Under the pieces are notes generated by a model. It saw only the letters and a program-made list of their open reading frames with translations. It was not told the DNA's origin and searched no databases. Of a DNA stretch of 43,328 nucleotides, positions 33,625-43,218 are shown piece by piece. The DNA lies in contig NZ_MBEJ01000025.1 in the NCBI RefSeq assembly GCF_001953975.1, forward strand, positions 1 through 43,328, in the 5' to 3' direction. The stretch is from Mycobacterium sp. NS-7484. Lineage in GTDB: Bacteria; Actinomycetota; Actinomycetes; Mycobacteriales; Mycobacteriaceae. Within the stretch, counting starts at the first letter, position 1, and every line of letters starts with the position of its first letter. The position numbers and the translations under genes are program-made.

Positions 33625-33671
33625 GTGAAGAGGATGGCGAGGTTTTTCGAAAATTTCGCCATCCTCTTCAC
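33625..33671. terminator. Long near-perfect hairpin between convergent genes
   Basis: GTGAAGAGGATGGCGA (33625-33640) and its exact complement TCGCCATCCTCTTCAC (33656-33671) flank a 15-base AT-rich centre that can itself pair (TTTT/AAAA plus G-U pairs). The result is a stem of about 23 pairs with a tiny loop. It lies between the stops of the DszC-like gene and the convergent nitroreductase and would work in both directions. There is no U-tract outside the stem, so it is not a textbook intrinsic terminator. Confidence 0.7.
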
Positions 33672-33686
33672 ATTCGGCTGGTCTCC

Positions 33687-34484
33687 TCAGCGCGACGGCA
33701 AGCCGAGGCGTTCCAGTTGCTCGCGCAGCTTGTGCCGCCCGGACAGCGAATGCGGGCCGGCCAGCCGACTCAGCACGCGCTCACTCCACGTGCCGGACAA
33801 GCCGTAGCGGTTGTTGTAGACCGCGATCCGTTCGTCGTACCCGGGCACATGCGAGTCGGCGGCATGCGCGTCGTACCGCTCGCGGTGCAGCACCGCGGCT
33901 TGCGGTAGCCGCGGTTTAATCCCGGCGTTCTCCGTCGGGTCCGGGTAGCCCACCGCCAGACCGAACGTCGCCACCGCGTGCGGCGGCAATTCCAACTCGG
34001 TTGCCACCTCCTCGGGGTGATTGCGGATCGCTCCGACGAAAACGGTTCCCAGGCCCAGTGATTCGGCCGCAATCACGGCGTTCTGGGCGGCAAGTGCGGT
34101 GTCCACGAACCCGATGATCGTCGATTCCAGATAGTCGGCGCCGTCGAGTCCGGCGCCCGACCGCTGTGCCAGCCGCCGGGCCCGGCCGAGGTCGGCCACC
34201 CAGACCAGGAACAGTGGGGCCTCGTTGATGAACTGCTGGTTGTTCGCCATCGCTGCCAGCCGGGACTTGCGCTGCGGATCACGAACCGCGATCACACTCC
34301 ACGGCTGCAGATTCGACGAGGTGGCCGCCGACTGGGCGGCGGCCACCAAGGCCGAAAGGTGTTCATCGGTCACAGGTTGATCGGTGAACTTCCGCACTGA
34401 CCGGTGTGCCAGTTGCAGCGCCAACGTGTCGTTGTGTACGGCCAGCGCCGCGTCGATGTCGCCGTAGCGGGCGATGACGGTCAT
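33687..34484 (-). CDS. Nitroreductase-family NADPH-dependent flavin oxidoreductase (NfsA/NfrA-like)
   Basis: The 265-residue protein has the FMN-binding start LAHRSVRKFTDQPVTDEHL, then AAQSAATSSNLQPWSVIAVR, AAQNAVIAAESLGLGTVFVG and AVGYPDP...KPRLP, all typical of the NfsA/FRP subgroup. These enzymes reduce nitro compounds, quinones or free flavin using NADPH. A role supplying FMNH2 to the nearby two-component monooxygenases is attractive but only inferred. Its ATG overlaps the aldo/keto reductase stop (ATGA), making it third in the tauD operon. It converges on the DszC-like gene. Confidence 0.9.
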   Translation of the reverse strand: MTVIARYGDIDAALAVHNDTLALQLAHRSVRKFTDQPVTDEHLSALVAAAQSAATSSNLQPWSVIAVRDPQRKSRLAAMANNQQFINEAPLFLVWVADLGRARRLAQRSGAGLDGADYLESTIIGFVDTALAAQNAVIAAESLGLGTVFVGAIRNHPEEVATELELPPHAVATFGLAVGYPDPTENAGIKPRLPQAAVLHRERYDAHAADSHVPGYDERIAVYNNRYGLSGTWSERVLSRLAGPHSLSGRHKLREQLERLGLPSR

Positions 34485-35500
34485 GACGCGGCCGTCGCCG
34501 GAGCCTCGACTCCGAGATGCTCGGGACGGATGGACCGGTGTCCCCCGACCTGGTCGGCGATGACCTCCAACTGATCCAGATGTTCCGCACCGAGATCCAC
34601 GGTGAGCGCACCGAGGTTCTCCCGCAGGTACTCAGGGTGACGGGTGCCCGGGATCGGCACCACGTCCTGACCGCGCGAGAGAACCCACGCCAGGGCTACC
34701 TGACTGGGTTGCGCGCCGATCTGAGTTGCGATCTCGACCACGGTGTCGGCCAGGGCCCGGTTGTGGTCGAACACGTCGGCGCCGAAACGCGGATGACGGC
34801 TCTGCACCCCCTTGACGTCCTCGGTGCTGCGCACGCGGCCCGTCAACCACCCGCGGCCCAAGGGCGAGTACGGCACGATGCCGATGCCGAGTTCGCGGGC
34901 GACCGGCACGGTATCGGCCTCGATGTCCCGGGTGAACAACGACCACTCGTTCTGGATCGCGGCGATGGGGTGTACCGCGTGCGCACGGCGCAGCGTCTGC
35001 GGACCGGGTTCGGACAGCCCGATATGGCGAACCTTGCCCGCCTCGACCAGGTCGGCCAGCGCACCGACGGTGTCCTCGATGGGCACCTCCGGGTCGACGC
35101 GATGCTGGTAGTACAGGTCGATGTGGTCCACCCCGAGGCGGCGCAACGAGCCCTCGATCGCGGTGCGGACGTACTCGGGTCTGCCGTCCAGCGCCCGGGC
35201 ATCGGGGTTGGTGTCGCGATCCAGCGCATTGCCAAATTTCGTGGCGATGGTCAGCGAATCCCGCCGGCCCCGGATCGCCTTACCGAGCAGAATCTCACTG
35301 AACTCCGGGCCGTATACGTCGGCGGTGTCGAACAGCGTGACGCCCAGGTCGACAGCCTCGGCGACCAGTTCGGTGGCCTGCTTCTCGTCCTCGGGCCCGG
35401 CTCCGGTGCGAAAGCTCATGAACCCCAGTCCGATTGCCGAAACCTCCGGTCCGTCGGCGCCCAACCGGCGCTGCTCGATGCGCGTCGGTGTCTCTGTCAT
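34481..35500 (-). CDS. Aldo/keto reductase
   Basis: The 339-residue TIM-barrel oxidoreductase has the family tetrad. Asp and Tyr lie in LFDTADVYG, Lys in TIATKFG and His in YYQHRVD. The NADPH-site segment near the end is VPIPGTRHPEYLRENLGALT. It reduces aldehydes or ketones with NADPH. Dioxygenation of sulfonates by TauD-type enzymes releases aldehydes, so an aldehyde-clearing role downstream of tauD is plausible (inference). It starts 32 bases after the tauD stop and is coupled to the nitroreductase. Confidence 0.92.
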   Translation of the reverse strand: MTETPTRIEQRRLGADGPEVSAIGLGFMSFRTGAGPEDEKQATELVAEAVDLGVTLFDTADVYGPEFSEILLGKAIRGRRDSLTIATKFGNALDRDTNPDARALDGRPEYVRTAIEGSLRRLGVDHIDLYYQHRVDPEVPIEDTVGALADLVEAGKVRHIGLSEPGPQTLRRAHAVHPIAAIQNEWSLFTRDIEADTVPVARELGIGIVPYSPLGRGWLTGRVRSTEDVKGVQSRHPRFGADVFDHNRALADTVVEIATQIGAQPSQVALAWVLSRGQDVVPIPGTRHPEYLRENLGALTVDLGAEHLDQLEVIADQVGGHRSIRPEHLGVEAPATAAS

Positions 35501-35532
35501 ATGTGCCTGCTTTCTCTTGTCTTCGAGCTCGG

Positions 35533-36486
35533 TCAGGATCCGTAGAACGGCTCACCCGAGACCGACTCGGACACACGGCCGTCCACGCCCCTGGGCACAT
35601 CGCCTTCAAGCGTGACGCGGTAGAGCACCCGGTCGTAGTCGAGGTGACCGGCGTCAGGGATCGCCAGATGTGCGGTGGCCCGGTTGTCCCAGAACGCGAT
35701 GCTGCCCGGCGCCCAGCGGAACCGCACGGTGTATTCGGTACGAGTGGCCTCGTCCCACAACAGCTTCAGGATCGCCTCACTCTGCGTCGGTGAGTAGCCC
35801 CGGATCTCCCGGGCACCGCGGGTGAACCCGGGGCTGACGAACAGGGCGCGCTCCCCCGTGACGGGATGCACCCGAACCGCAGGGTGATAACTCACCAGGT
35901 TGGCCTCACGCACCTTACGATCGCGCTGGCTGCCGGCCACCGCCCGGGCATTGAACTGATGCCTGATGTCGAGCTTGTCGGCGAAGTCACGCAAATCCTT
36001 GGGCAGATTCTCATATGCCGCAACGAGATTGGTCCACGCCGTGTCACCACCGTAGGGCGGCAGGATGTGTGCCCGCAGGATCGACGCCGCCGGCGGGTTC
36101 ACCAGCGCGGTGACGTCGGTGTGCCAACTGCTGTCATACGAGGTGCGCTTACGGCCTAGATGCCGTTCGTAGCGCCGGCTGTCGATCGGCAGGATTTCCG
36201 GGAAACCCTCCGGGGGTTCCTCCTCGTGCGGATGCGCCGGGGTCACCTTGCCGAACCGCCGCGCGAACGCGACCTGTTCGGCATGTCCGATTTCCTGATC
36301 GCGGAAGAAGATCACCTTGTAGGTGTGCAGCGCAGTCCGGATCTCCTCGACGACGCCGGCTTCCAAATCGTCGCGCAGATCGACACCGTGGATCTCGGCG
36401 CCGATGTAGCCGGCCACCGGCACGATGTCCAGCCCGGTGTCGGTGAGTCTGCTGCTTTCCCTGGTCTTTTCGCGGACGTCGGTCAT
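35533..36486 (-). CDS. TauD/TfdA-family 2-oxoglutarate- and Fe(II)-dependent dioxygenase
   Basis: The 317-residue enzyme has the iron-binding facial triad His122-x-Asp124 (SSWHTDVTA) and His273 (NRATAHLAIPD), with the 2-oxoglutarate-binding Arg290 (RVLYRVTL). The alignment resembles taurine dioxygenase, which oxidises an alkylsulfonate to sulfite and an aldehyde, but alkylsulfatases and other substrates occur in the family. The ATG at 36486 is supported by AAGGAG seven to eight bases upstream; the earlier ATG at 36531 is not. First gene of a three-gene operon divergent from LysR, in an organosulfur context. Confidence 0.92.
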   Translation of the reverse strand: MTDVREKTRESSRLTDTGLDIVPVAGYIGAEIHGVDLRDDLEAGVVEEIRTALHTYKVIFFRDQEIGHAEQVAFARRFGKVTPAHPHEEEPPEGFPEILPIDSRRYERHLGRKRTSYDSSWHTDVTALVNPPAASILRAHILPPYGGDTAWTNLVAAYENLPKDLRDFADKLDIRHQFNARAVAGSQRDRKVREANLVSYHPAVRVHPVTGERALFVSPGFTRGAREIRGYSPTQSEAILKLLWDEATRTEYTVRFRWAPGSIAFWDNRATAHLAIPDAGHLDYDRVLYRVTLEGDVPRGVDGRVSESVSGEPFYGS

Positions 36487-36840
36487 CTGCTTACTCCTTG
36501 TCTCGTGACGGCTGAGCGAGTCCTCTCGCACCGGCCAGAGTCGATGCCGCCCGGGGCACGAACAACAGTCTTCGACTACCGGATCCCTTCAGCTCGGCTT
36601 AATCTCACGTGAAGCCCGGATGACACCGGAATTACAATTGCGATGATTTCTGTCGCACCGAAGCCTGAAAGCCCTGCTCACCGCCATTGGGGTGGCTACC
36701 GCGGCGTATCTTGAGCTGCGCGCGACCGGCACTTCTGTCATTCTGACGACCGTGAATCCGACGGACTTCACCACTGGGCTCAACGCCGATGCCGCATGCG
36801 TCGATGGCTTGCTCGCCCGGCACCGCGCCGGCGGTGCGTG
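36487..36840. other. 354-bp intergenic region between tauD-like and LysR genes
   Basis: No convincing gene is present. It holds the tauD ribosome-binding site, the ACAATTGCGAT element at 36634-36644, a possible -10 (TACAAT, 36633-36638) for rightward transcription, and a leader of about 195 bases before the LysR ATG. Two short frames are present in that leader: 36643-36714 (23 codons) and 36692-36841 (49 codons), whose stop overlaps the LysR start as TGATG. Neither has recognisable homology. Confidence 0.5.
36634..36644 (+). promoter_or_regulatory. Second copy of ACAATTGCGAT, candidate LysR-type site
   Basis: This 11-base element is identical to that at 27231-27241. Here it is part of the interrupted repeat TGCGA (36639-36643) - nine bases - TCGCA (36653-36657). 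It lies about 195 bases before the LysR start and 150 bases before the tauD-like start, suitable for autoregulation and divergent control. Confidence 0.55.
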
Positions 36841-37773
36841 ATGCAGGACCTTCGTCGGATGATGCTGCTGGCAGACCTTGCTGACCTCGGCTCGGTCAGT
36901 GCCGTGGCATCGCACCGCCATATCACGAGTTCTGCGGTATCCCAACAGCTTCGCGTACTGGAAGAAGAAGCGGGCGCAGTCTTGTTCCGTCGGGACGGGC
37001 GCACACTCGGGCTGACCCGCAGCGGCCAGGTACTCGCCGAGCACGTGCGCCGGATCTTGATCGCCGTCGACGAGGCCATGACCGCAGTGGCGCAAACCCG
37101 TGACCGAGTGGCCGGGCAGGTCGCCATCGCCACGTTCAACATGGGCATTCCGACGCTCGCGGTTCCGCTGATGCAACGGCTCAACAGCGACACACCGGAT
37201 CTCCGAGTGCAGGTTCAGCAGGATACGAGCACCGGCGCAGTGCGGTTGCTGCGTCAGGGCGAGGTCGACGTCGCGATCACCTGCCGGTACGACTTCCTCG
37301 GCCCGGAGCCCACCGGCGGGTTGGCCACCACGCCGTTGTTGTTCGAGCCGCTCGTGCTGCTGGCCCCTACCGACGCGCGTTTGCGAATCCAAAAGCATGG
37401 CCTGTGCGCACTGGCCGACGGTTTCTGGGTCACCGGCCCACCGAATTCCGGGTTGGAGCTGGCCGCGCTCCGGGCATGTGAGCGCGCCGGTTTCGTCCCT
37501 CAGGTGAAGCACCGGCTGATCGGGGCGCAGAACCTGTGCGAGCTGGCGGCCACCGAGGTCGCGTCGGCCATCGTGCCGCGGCTCTCGGTGCCCGCCCACC
37601 TGGAAAGCCTGCTTGTCCCGGGCCTCGATCTCGGCGGCCGCGCCATCAGTGCGGTCGTCCGCGCCGGCCGACAGCGCGATCCGAACATCGACCTCGTCCT
37701 GCGTACATTGCGGGCGATCGCAGACCAAGCACTACCGACACCGCCCGCTGAACCACTCGGCGTCGCATCGTGA
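36841..37773 (+). CDS. LysR-family transcriptional regulator
   Basis: The 310-residue protein has the N-terminal winged helix (LADLGSVSAVASHRHITSSA then VSQQLRVLEEEAG, about residues 11-43). An effector domain beginning VAGQVAIATFNMGIPTLAVP follows, consistent with a CysB/SsuR-like layout. The ATG at 36841 was chosen; the frame runs back to 36796 without a better start. It is divergent from the tauD-like operon. The shared operator sequence at the LLM/ABC promoter suggests that it controls both units, probably in response to sulfur supply (inference). The ketopantoate-reductase-like gene follows on the same strand. Confidence 0.9.
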   Translation: MQDLRRMMLLADLADLGSVSAVASHRHITSSAVSQQLRVLEEEAGAVLFRRDGRTLGLTRSGQVLAEHVRRILIAVDEAMTAVAQTRDRVAGQVAIATFNMGIPTLAVPLMQRLNSDTPDLRVQVQQDTSTGAVRLLRQGEVDVAITCRYDFLGPEPTGGLATTPLLFEPLVLLAPTDARLRIQKHGLCALADGFWVTGPPNSGLELAALRACERAGFVPQVKHRLIGAQNLCELAATEVASAIVPRLSVPAHLESLLVPGLDLGGRAISAVVRAGRQRDPNIDLVLRTLRAIADQALPTPPAEPLGVAS

Positions 37774-37820
37774 GGTACCACCGTCGTCCTGCGCACACCG
37801 AAGAATCGAGGCAACCTGCG

Positions 37821-38846
37821 ATGGCGAGAACTTTGACCCGCCCGTTCGTGGTGTACGGCGTCGGGGCGATCGGTGGGGTGATCGCCGGCCAGCTGCGGTT
37901 GGCCGGATACGACGTGACGGCTGTGGCCCGCGGTGCACACCTCAACGCGATCCGCACCTGTGGGCTCACCCTGGTGACGCAAGCCGGCACCGACGTCGTC
38001 GACCTGCCGGCCGCTGCCGACGCCGGTGAGGTCGACTGGTCCACACGTCCGGTGGTGATATTGGCGGTCAAGAGCCACCAAACCGCCGCGGCACTCGACG
38101 ATCTCAGTGCCCACGCCCCGGCCGACACACCGGTGTTCGTCGCTCAGAACGGCATTGCCAACGAAGCAGCCGCACTGCGCAGGTTCGCCAATGTCTACGG
38201 CGTCACGGTGATGCTGCCGGCGGCTCACCTCGATCCCGGCGTGGTCATCCAGCAGAGCCACCCGGTGGCGGGCATCCTCGATCTCGGCCGCTACCCCACG
38301 GGCCGGGACGCACTGGCCGAACAGATCTGCAGCGCCCTACGAGTGGCCCGGTTCGAATCACAGGTCCGTGACGACGTCATGGCGTGGAAATACCGCAAGC
38401 TGATCGCCAACCTCGGCAACGGGGTGATCGCGGCCTACCGGCCGGGGCCTCAGGCCGACACACTGATCGCCCGGGCCCGCGAAGAAGCCGAACGCGTGCT
38501 CGCCGCTGCCGGCATTTCCTTCGTCACCGCGGAACAGGACGCGCAGCGGCGCGGGGATCTCTTGCAGGGCCGGGTCCACGACGACTACTTCAGTTCCACG
38601 TGGCAGAGCGTGGCCCGGGGGCACACTCAGGTGGAAACCGACTGGTTCAACGGCGAAATCGTGTTGCAGGCCCGCCTGCACGGCCAGAGCGCTCCGGTCA
38701 ACGAGTTGATCCAGCGGGTCACCGCCGAACACGCGCGGGTGGGCCGCCCGGTACGTTCACTCGACGCCGCCGCCGCGCTGAAGAAGCTAGGGCCCGAACC
38801 CGATGGGCAGTTTCGACACGACATCGTGGTGACAACAAGCGCTTAG
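37821..38846 (+). CDS. 2-dehydropantoate 2-reductase family protein (PanE/ApbA-like)
   Basis: The 341-residue protein has the N-terminal NADPH motif VVYGVGAIGGVIAGQL (GxGxxG), VILAVKSHQT, and the catalytic Lys region MAWKYRKLIANLGN. A C-terminal helical domain contains RVHDDYFSSTWQSVARGHTQ. Family enzymes reduce ketopantoate, but many paralogues outside pantothenate operons reduce other 2-keto acids. Its position 47 bases after the LysR gene suggests a role with that regulon rather than housekeeping pantothenate synthesis. The ATG at 37821 has GAGG about nine bases upstream. Confidence 0.85.
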   Translation: MARTLTRPFVVYGVGAIGGVIAGQLRLAGYDVTAVARGAHLNAIRTCGLTLVTQAGTDVVDLPAAADAGEVDWSTRPVVILAVKSHQTAAALDDLSAHAPADTPVFVAQNGIANEAAALRRFANVYGVTVMLPAAHLDPGVVIQQSHPVAGILDLGRYPTGRDALAEQICSALRVARFESQVRDDVMAWKYRKLIANLGNGVIAAYRPGPQADTLIARAREEAERVLAAAGISFVTAEQDAQRRGDLLQGRVHDDYFSSTWQSVARGHTQVETDWFNGEIVLQARLHGQSAPVNELIQRVTAEHARVGRPVRSLDAAAALKKLGPEPDGQFRHDIVVTTSA

Positions 38847-38881
38847 CGGCGGACCCACGGATCACCTCGTGGGGAAGAATC

Positions 38882-39604
38882 GTGTTCGCCATGACTGATC
38901 ACGATGACTCGTCCGCCACCAACCGGTGGCCGCACATCCTGCGGCTCATCGTTTTCGTGGCGTTCCTGTTCGGCTTGTTCTACCTGGTGGCCATCGCCCG
39001 CGTCATCGACATCGACGACGTTCGTGGCGCGGTGGCCGCCGCCGGTCCGGCCGCACCACTCGTCTACGTCGTGGTCTCGGCGGGGCTGGGCGCGCTGTTC
39101 GTGCCCGGTCCGATCCTCGCTGCCGGCAGCGGCGTCTTGTTCGGACCCGTCCTGGGCACCTTCGTGACGCTGGGCGCGACCGTGGGTACCGCCGTGGTCG
39201 CGAGCCTGATCGGCCGACGTGCGGGACGCGACAGCGCCCGGGCCCTGCTCGGAACCCGACGGGCCGACCGGCTCGACAGCCAAATCGCCCGGGGCGGCCT
39301 GTGGGCCGTGGTCGGACAGCGCTTCGTCCCCGGCGTATCCGATGCGCTCGCGTCCTACGCCTTCGGCGCGTTCGGGGTTCCGTTGTGGCAGATGGCCGCC
39401 GGGGCATTCATCGGATCAGTGCCGCGCGCATTCGTCTACACCGCACTGGGCGCGTCGATCGGCGACCTGTCCGCGCCGTTGGCCTACACCGCGATCGGCG
39501 TCTGGTGCGTCACAGCCATCATCGGGGCATTCGCCGCGCACCGCGGATTCCGCTCGTGGCGGCGCCATCACTCCGGGGCCGATCCGGCCCCGGAGCAGAC
39601 GTAG
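38882..39604 (+). CDS. VTT/DedA-like (TVP38/TMEM64 family) membrane protein
   Basis: The 240-residue membrane protein has the VTT-domain pattern. GPILAAGSGVLFGPVLGTFV, then a GATVGTAVVASLIGRRAGRD re-entrant-helix segment, is followed by VVGQRFVPGVSDALASYAFG and GSVPRAFVYTALGASIGDLS. An N-terminal TM helix (IVFVAFLFGLFYLVAIARV) and a final one near AYTAIGVWCVTAIIGAFAAH are clear. Related proteins act in membrane homeostasis and lipid flipping. The GTG at 38882 has a good GGGGAAG ribosome-binding site; the ATG at 38891 is the alternative. It converges on tex with only three bases between stop codons. Confidence 0.85.
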   Translation: MFAMTDHDDSSATNRWPHILRLIVFVAFLFGLFYLVAIARVIDIDDVRGAVAAAGPAAPLVYVVVSAGLGALFVPGPILAAGSGVLFGPVLGTFVTLGATVGTAVVASLIGRRAGRDSARALLGTRRADRLDSQIARGGLWAVVGQRFVPGVSDALASYAFGAFGVPLWQMAAGAFIGSVPRAFVYTALGASIGDLSAPLAYTAIGVWCVTAIIGAFAAHRGFRSWRRHHSGADPAPEQT

Positions 39605-39607
39605 CCG

Positions 39608-41995
<2,388 letters not shown>

Positions 41996-42060
41996 GTCGG
42001 AGGACCCTACCGAATCGAACCGACAACACCCGGGCACGGGGAACTGTGTGTCCGGCCACG

Positions 42061-42091
42061 AAAAAACGGCCCCGGATTTCTCCGAAGCCGT
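42061..42091 (-). terminator. Intrinsic terminator downstream of tRNA-Val(CAC)
   Basis: On the minus strand an 11-pair stem, ACGGCTTCGGA / TCCGGGGCCGT (two G-U pairs, GAAA tetraloop), is followed directly by six T residues. It lies 13 bases after the tRNA 3' end and before tex, and is a textbook factor-independent terminator. Confidence 0.88.
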
Positions 42092-42103
42092 GGGTGGTGA
42101 TGG

Positions 42104-42175
42104 TGGTCCCGGCTGGGTTCGAACCAGCGACCTTCCGCGTGTGAGGCGGACGCTCTCCCACTGAGCTACGAGACC
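42104..42175 (-). tRNA. tRNA-Val (anticodon CAC)
   Basis: The minus strand gives a complete cloverleaf of 72 bases. Acceptor GGTCTCG pairs with CGGGACC. The D arm is GCTC/GAGC, the anticodon stem TCCGC/GCGGA encloses loop CTCACAC (anticodon CAC), and the T arm is GCTGG-TTCGAAC-CCAGC. The discriminator is A, and CCA is encoded (42103-42101). It reads GTG valine codons. Confidence 0.95.
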
Positions 42176-42293
42176 GTGGGAACGACGTCGAACACTAGCA
42201 CGCATCTGGAGCCATCCCCGAATCGGTATCCACCCGATCGACTTGTTTGATTTGCCAAATATGCACCACGATGCGGGCGTATGGTCACCCGTC

Positions 42294-42797
42294 ATGGTTC
42301 ACCTGCGCATTCGGCTGACTACTGTCGGCGGCGCTGTTTTTGCTGCTAGCGCCCTATTTAGCGGCTGCGGCAGCGATCGGGTCACCGTGACAGATTCCGC
42401 TCCGGGCGTAACCCCGCGCATTGTCGGCGCGTCCGTCCTGACGAACCGGCAGGTCAACGAACCCACCAGCTTCAGCTCACCGTCGGGCAGCGTGCGGTGC
42501 CGCCTCGATGCCGAGCTGGCCCGGTGCGACGTCACCGACCGTAGCTGGGCCCCGCCGATGCGGCCGGCCAGCTGTGAGTTCGATTACGGCCGCGGCATCT
42601 CGGTGCGGCCCGGCCGGCCCGCCGCATTCGTCTGCGCCACCGACACCACACCACAGGCGAATGCCCAACTGAGCGAGCGGGAGTCGATCACCGCCGGAAC
42701 CCTGCGCTGCGAGAGCGCCGGAACCGGCATCACATGTCGGGACATGAAATCCCGTCATGGTTTCGCCATCTCACGCCAGGGGTACCAACTGTTCTGA
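42294..42797 (+). CDS. DUF6636-like secreted lipoprotein
   Basis: The 167-residue protein has a signal peptide and probable lipobox FSGC (Cys25), after the hydrophobic VGGAVFAASALFSG. The mature part contains SSPSGSVRCRLDAELARCDV, RSWAPPMRPASCEFDYGRGI, AAFVCATDTT and GTGITCRDMKSRHGFAISRQ. These are conserved patterns, with six regularly spaced cysteines, of the DUF6636 family of secreted actinobacterial proteins of unknown function. It is expected to be anchored to the outer face of the membrane. The ATG at 42294 gives the best signal peptide; no strong ribosome-binding site is seen. It lies between tRNA-Val and the tRNA cluster. Confidence 0.78.
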   Translation: MVHLRIRLTTVGGAVFAASALFSGCGSDRVTVTDSAPGVTPRIVGASVLTNRQVNEPTSFSSPSGSVRCRLDAELARCDVTDRSWAPPMRPASCEFDYGRGISVRPGRPAAFVCATDTTPQANAQLSERESITAGTLRCESAGTGITCRDMKSRHGFAISRQGYQLF

Positions 42798-42839
42798 AAC
42801 ACCGTTTTAAGCCCCACTTCGCCCTCGCGTAATGGGGAT

Positions 42840-42869
42840 TTGTGTCTGCGCGCGTCCGTGGACTAATGT
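42840..42869 (+). promoter_or_regulatory. Candidate promoter of the tRNA-Gly-Cys-Val cluster
   Basis: TTGTGT (42840-42845) and TAATGT (42864-42869, TANNNT type) are separated by 18 bases. The expected start, near 42876, is about 30 bases before tRNA-Gly. Confidence 0.45.
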
Positions 42870-42906
42870 TCTGCATCGCGACGGGCGACGATCTCGCTCG
42901 TGGCGC

Positions 42907-42979
42907 GCGGATGTAGCGCAGTTGGTAGCGCATCACCTTGCCAAGGTGAGGGTCGCGGGTTCGAATCCCGTCATCCGCT
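42907..42979 (+). tRNA. tRNA-Gly (anticodon GCC)
   Basis: A 73-base cloverleaf is present. Acceptor GCGGATG pairs with CATCCGC, the D arm is GCGC/GCGC, the anticodon stem CACCT/AGGTG encloses loop sequence TGCCA (anticodon GCC), and the T arm is GCGGG-TTCGAAT-CCCGT. The discriminator is T. No CCA is encoded. It reads GGC and GGU glycine codons. Confidence 0.94.
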
Positions 42980-43009
42980 CGAAGGTGCGATCGTGGCATC
43001 AACCCCAGT

Positions 43010-43080
43010 GGTGGAGTGGCCGAGTGGTGAGGCAACGGCCTGCAAAGCCGTGCACACGGGTTCGATTCCCGTCTCCACCT
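43010..43080 (+). tRNA. tRNA-Cys (anticodon GCA)
   Basis: A 71-base cloverleaf is present. Acceptor GGTGGAG pairs with CTCCACC, the anticodon stem ACGGC/GCCGT encloses loop CTGCAAA (anticodon GCA), and the T arm is ACGGG-TTCGATT-CCCGT. The discriminator is T, followed by an encoded CCA. It reads TGC and TGT. Confidence 0.94.
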
Positions 43081-43100
43081 CCAAGAAAGAGTTTCAACCC

Positions 43101-43172
43101 GCGCGATTAGCTCAGCGGGAGAGCGCTTCCCTGACACGGAAGAGGTCACTGGTTCAATCCCAGTATCGCGCA
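43101..43172 (+). tRNA. tRNA-Val (anticodon GAC)
   Basis: A 72-base cloverleaf is present. Acceptor GCGCGAT pairs with ATCGCGC, the D arm is GCTC/GAGC, the anticodon stem CTTCC/GGAAG encloses loop CTGACAC (anticodon GAC), and the T arm is ACTGG-TTCAATC-CCAGT. The discriminator is A, followed by an encoded CCA (43173-43175). It reads GTC and GTT, complementing the CAC tRNA-Val at 42104. Confidence 0.95.
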
Positions 43173-43191
43173 CCACAGTTCTTCAAGGTCA

Positions 43192-43218
43192 GGCCCGGTT
43201 TCGACCGGGCCTTTCTGT
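43192..43218 (+). terminator. Intrinsic terminator of the tRNA cluster
   Basis: GGCCCGGT (43192-43199) pairs with ACCGGGCC (43204-43211) around a TTCG tetraloop and is followed by TTTCTGTT. It lies 20 bases after tRNA-Val(GAC). Confidence 0.88.

Noticed and set aside
36589..37728. Minus-strand open frame opposite LysR
   Set aside because: It overlaps the LysR gene completely, is Gln/Arg-rich, and has no ribosome-binding site or recognisable motif.
38384..38881. Long frame running into the VTT/DedA-like gene
   Set aside because: This part overlaps the PanE-like gene in another frame and has an arginine-rich shadow composition.
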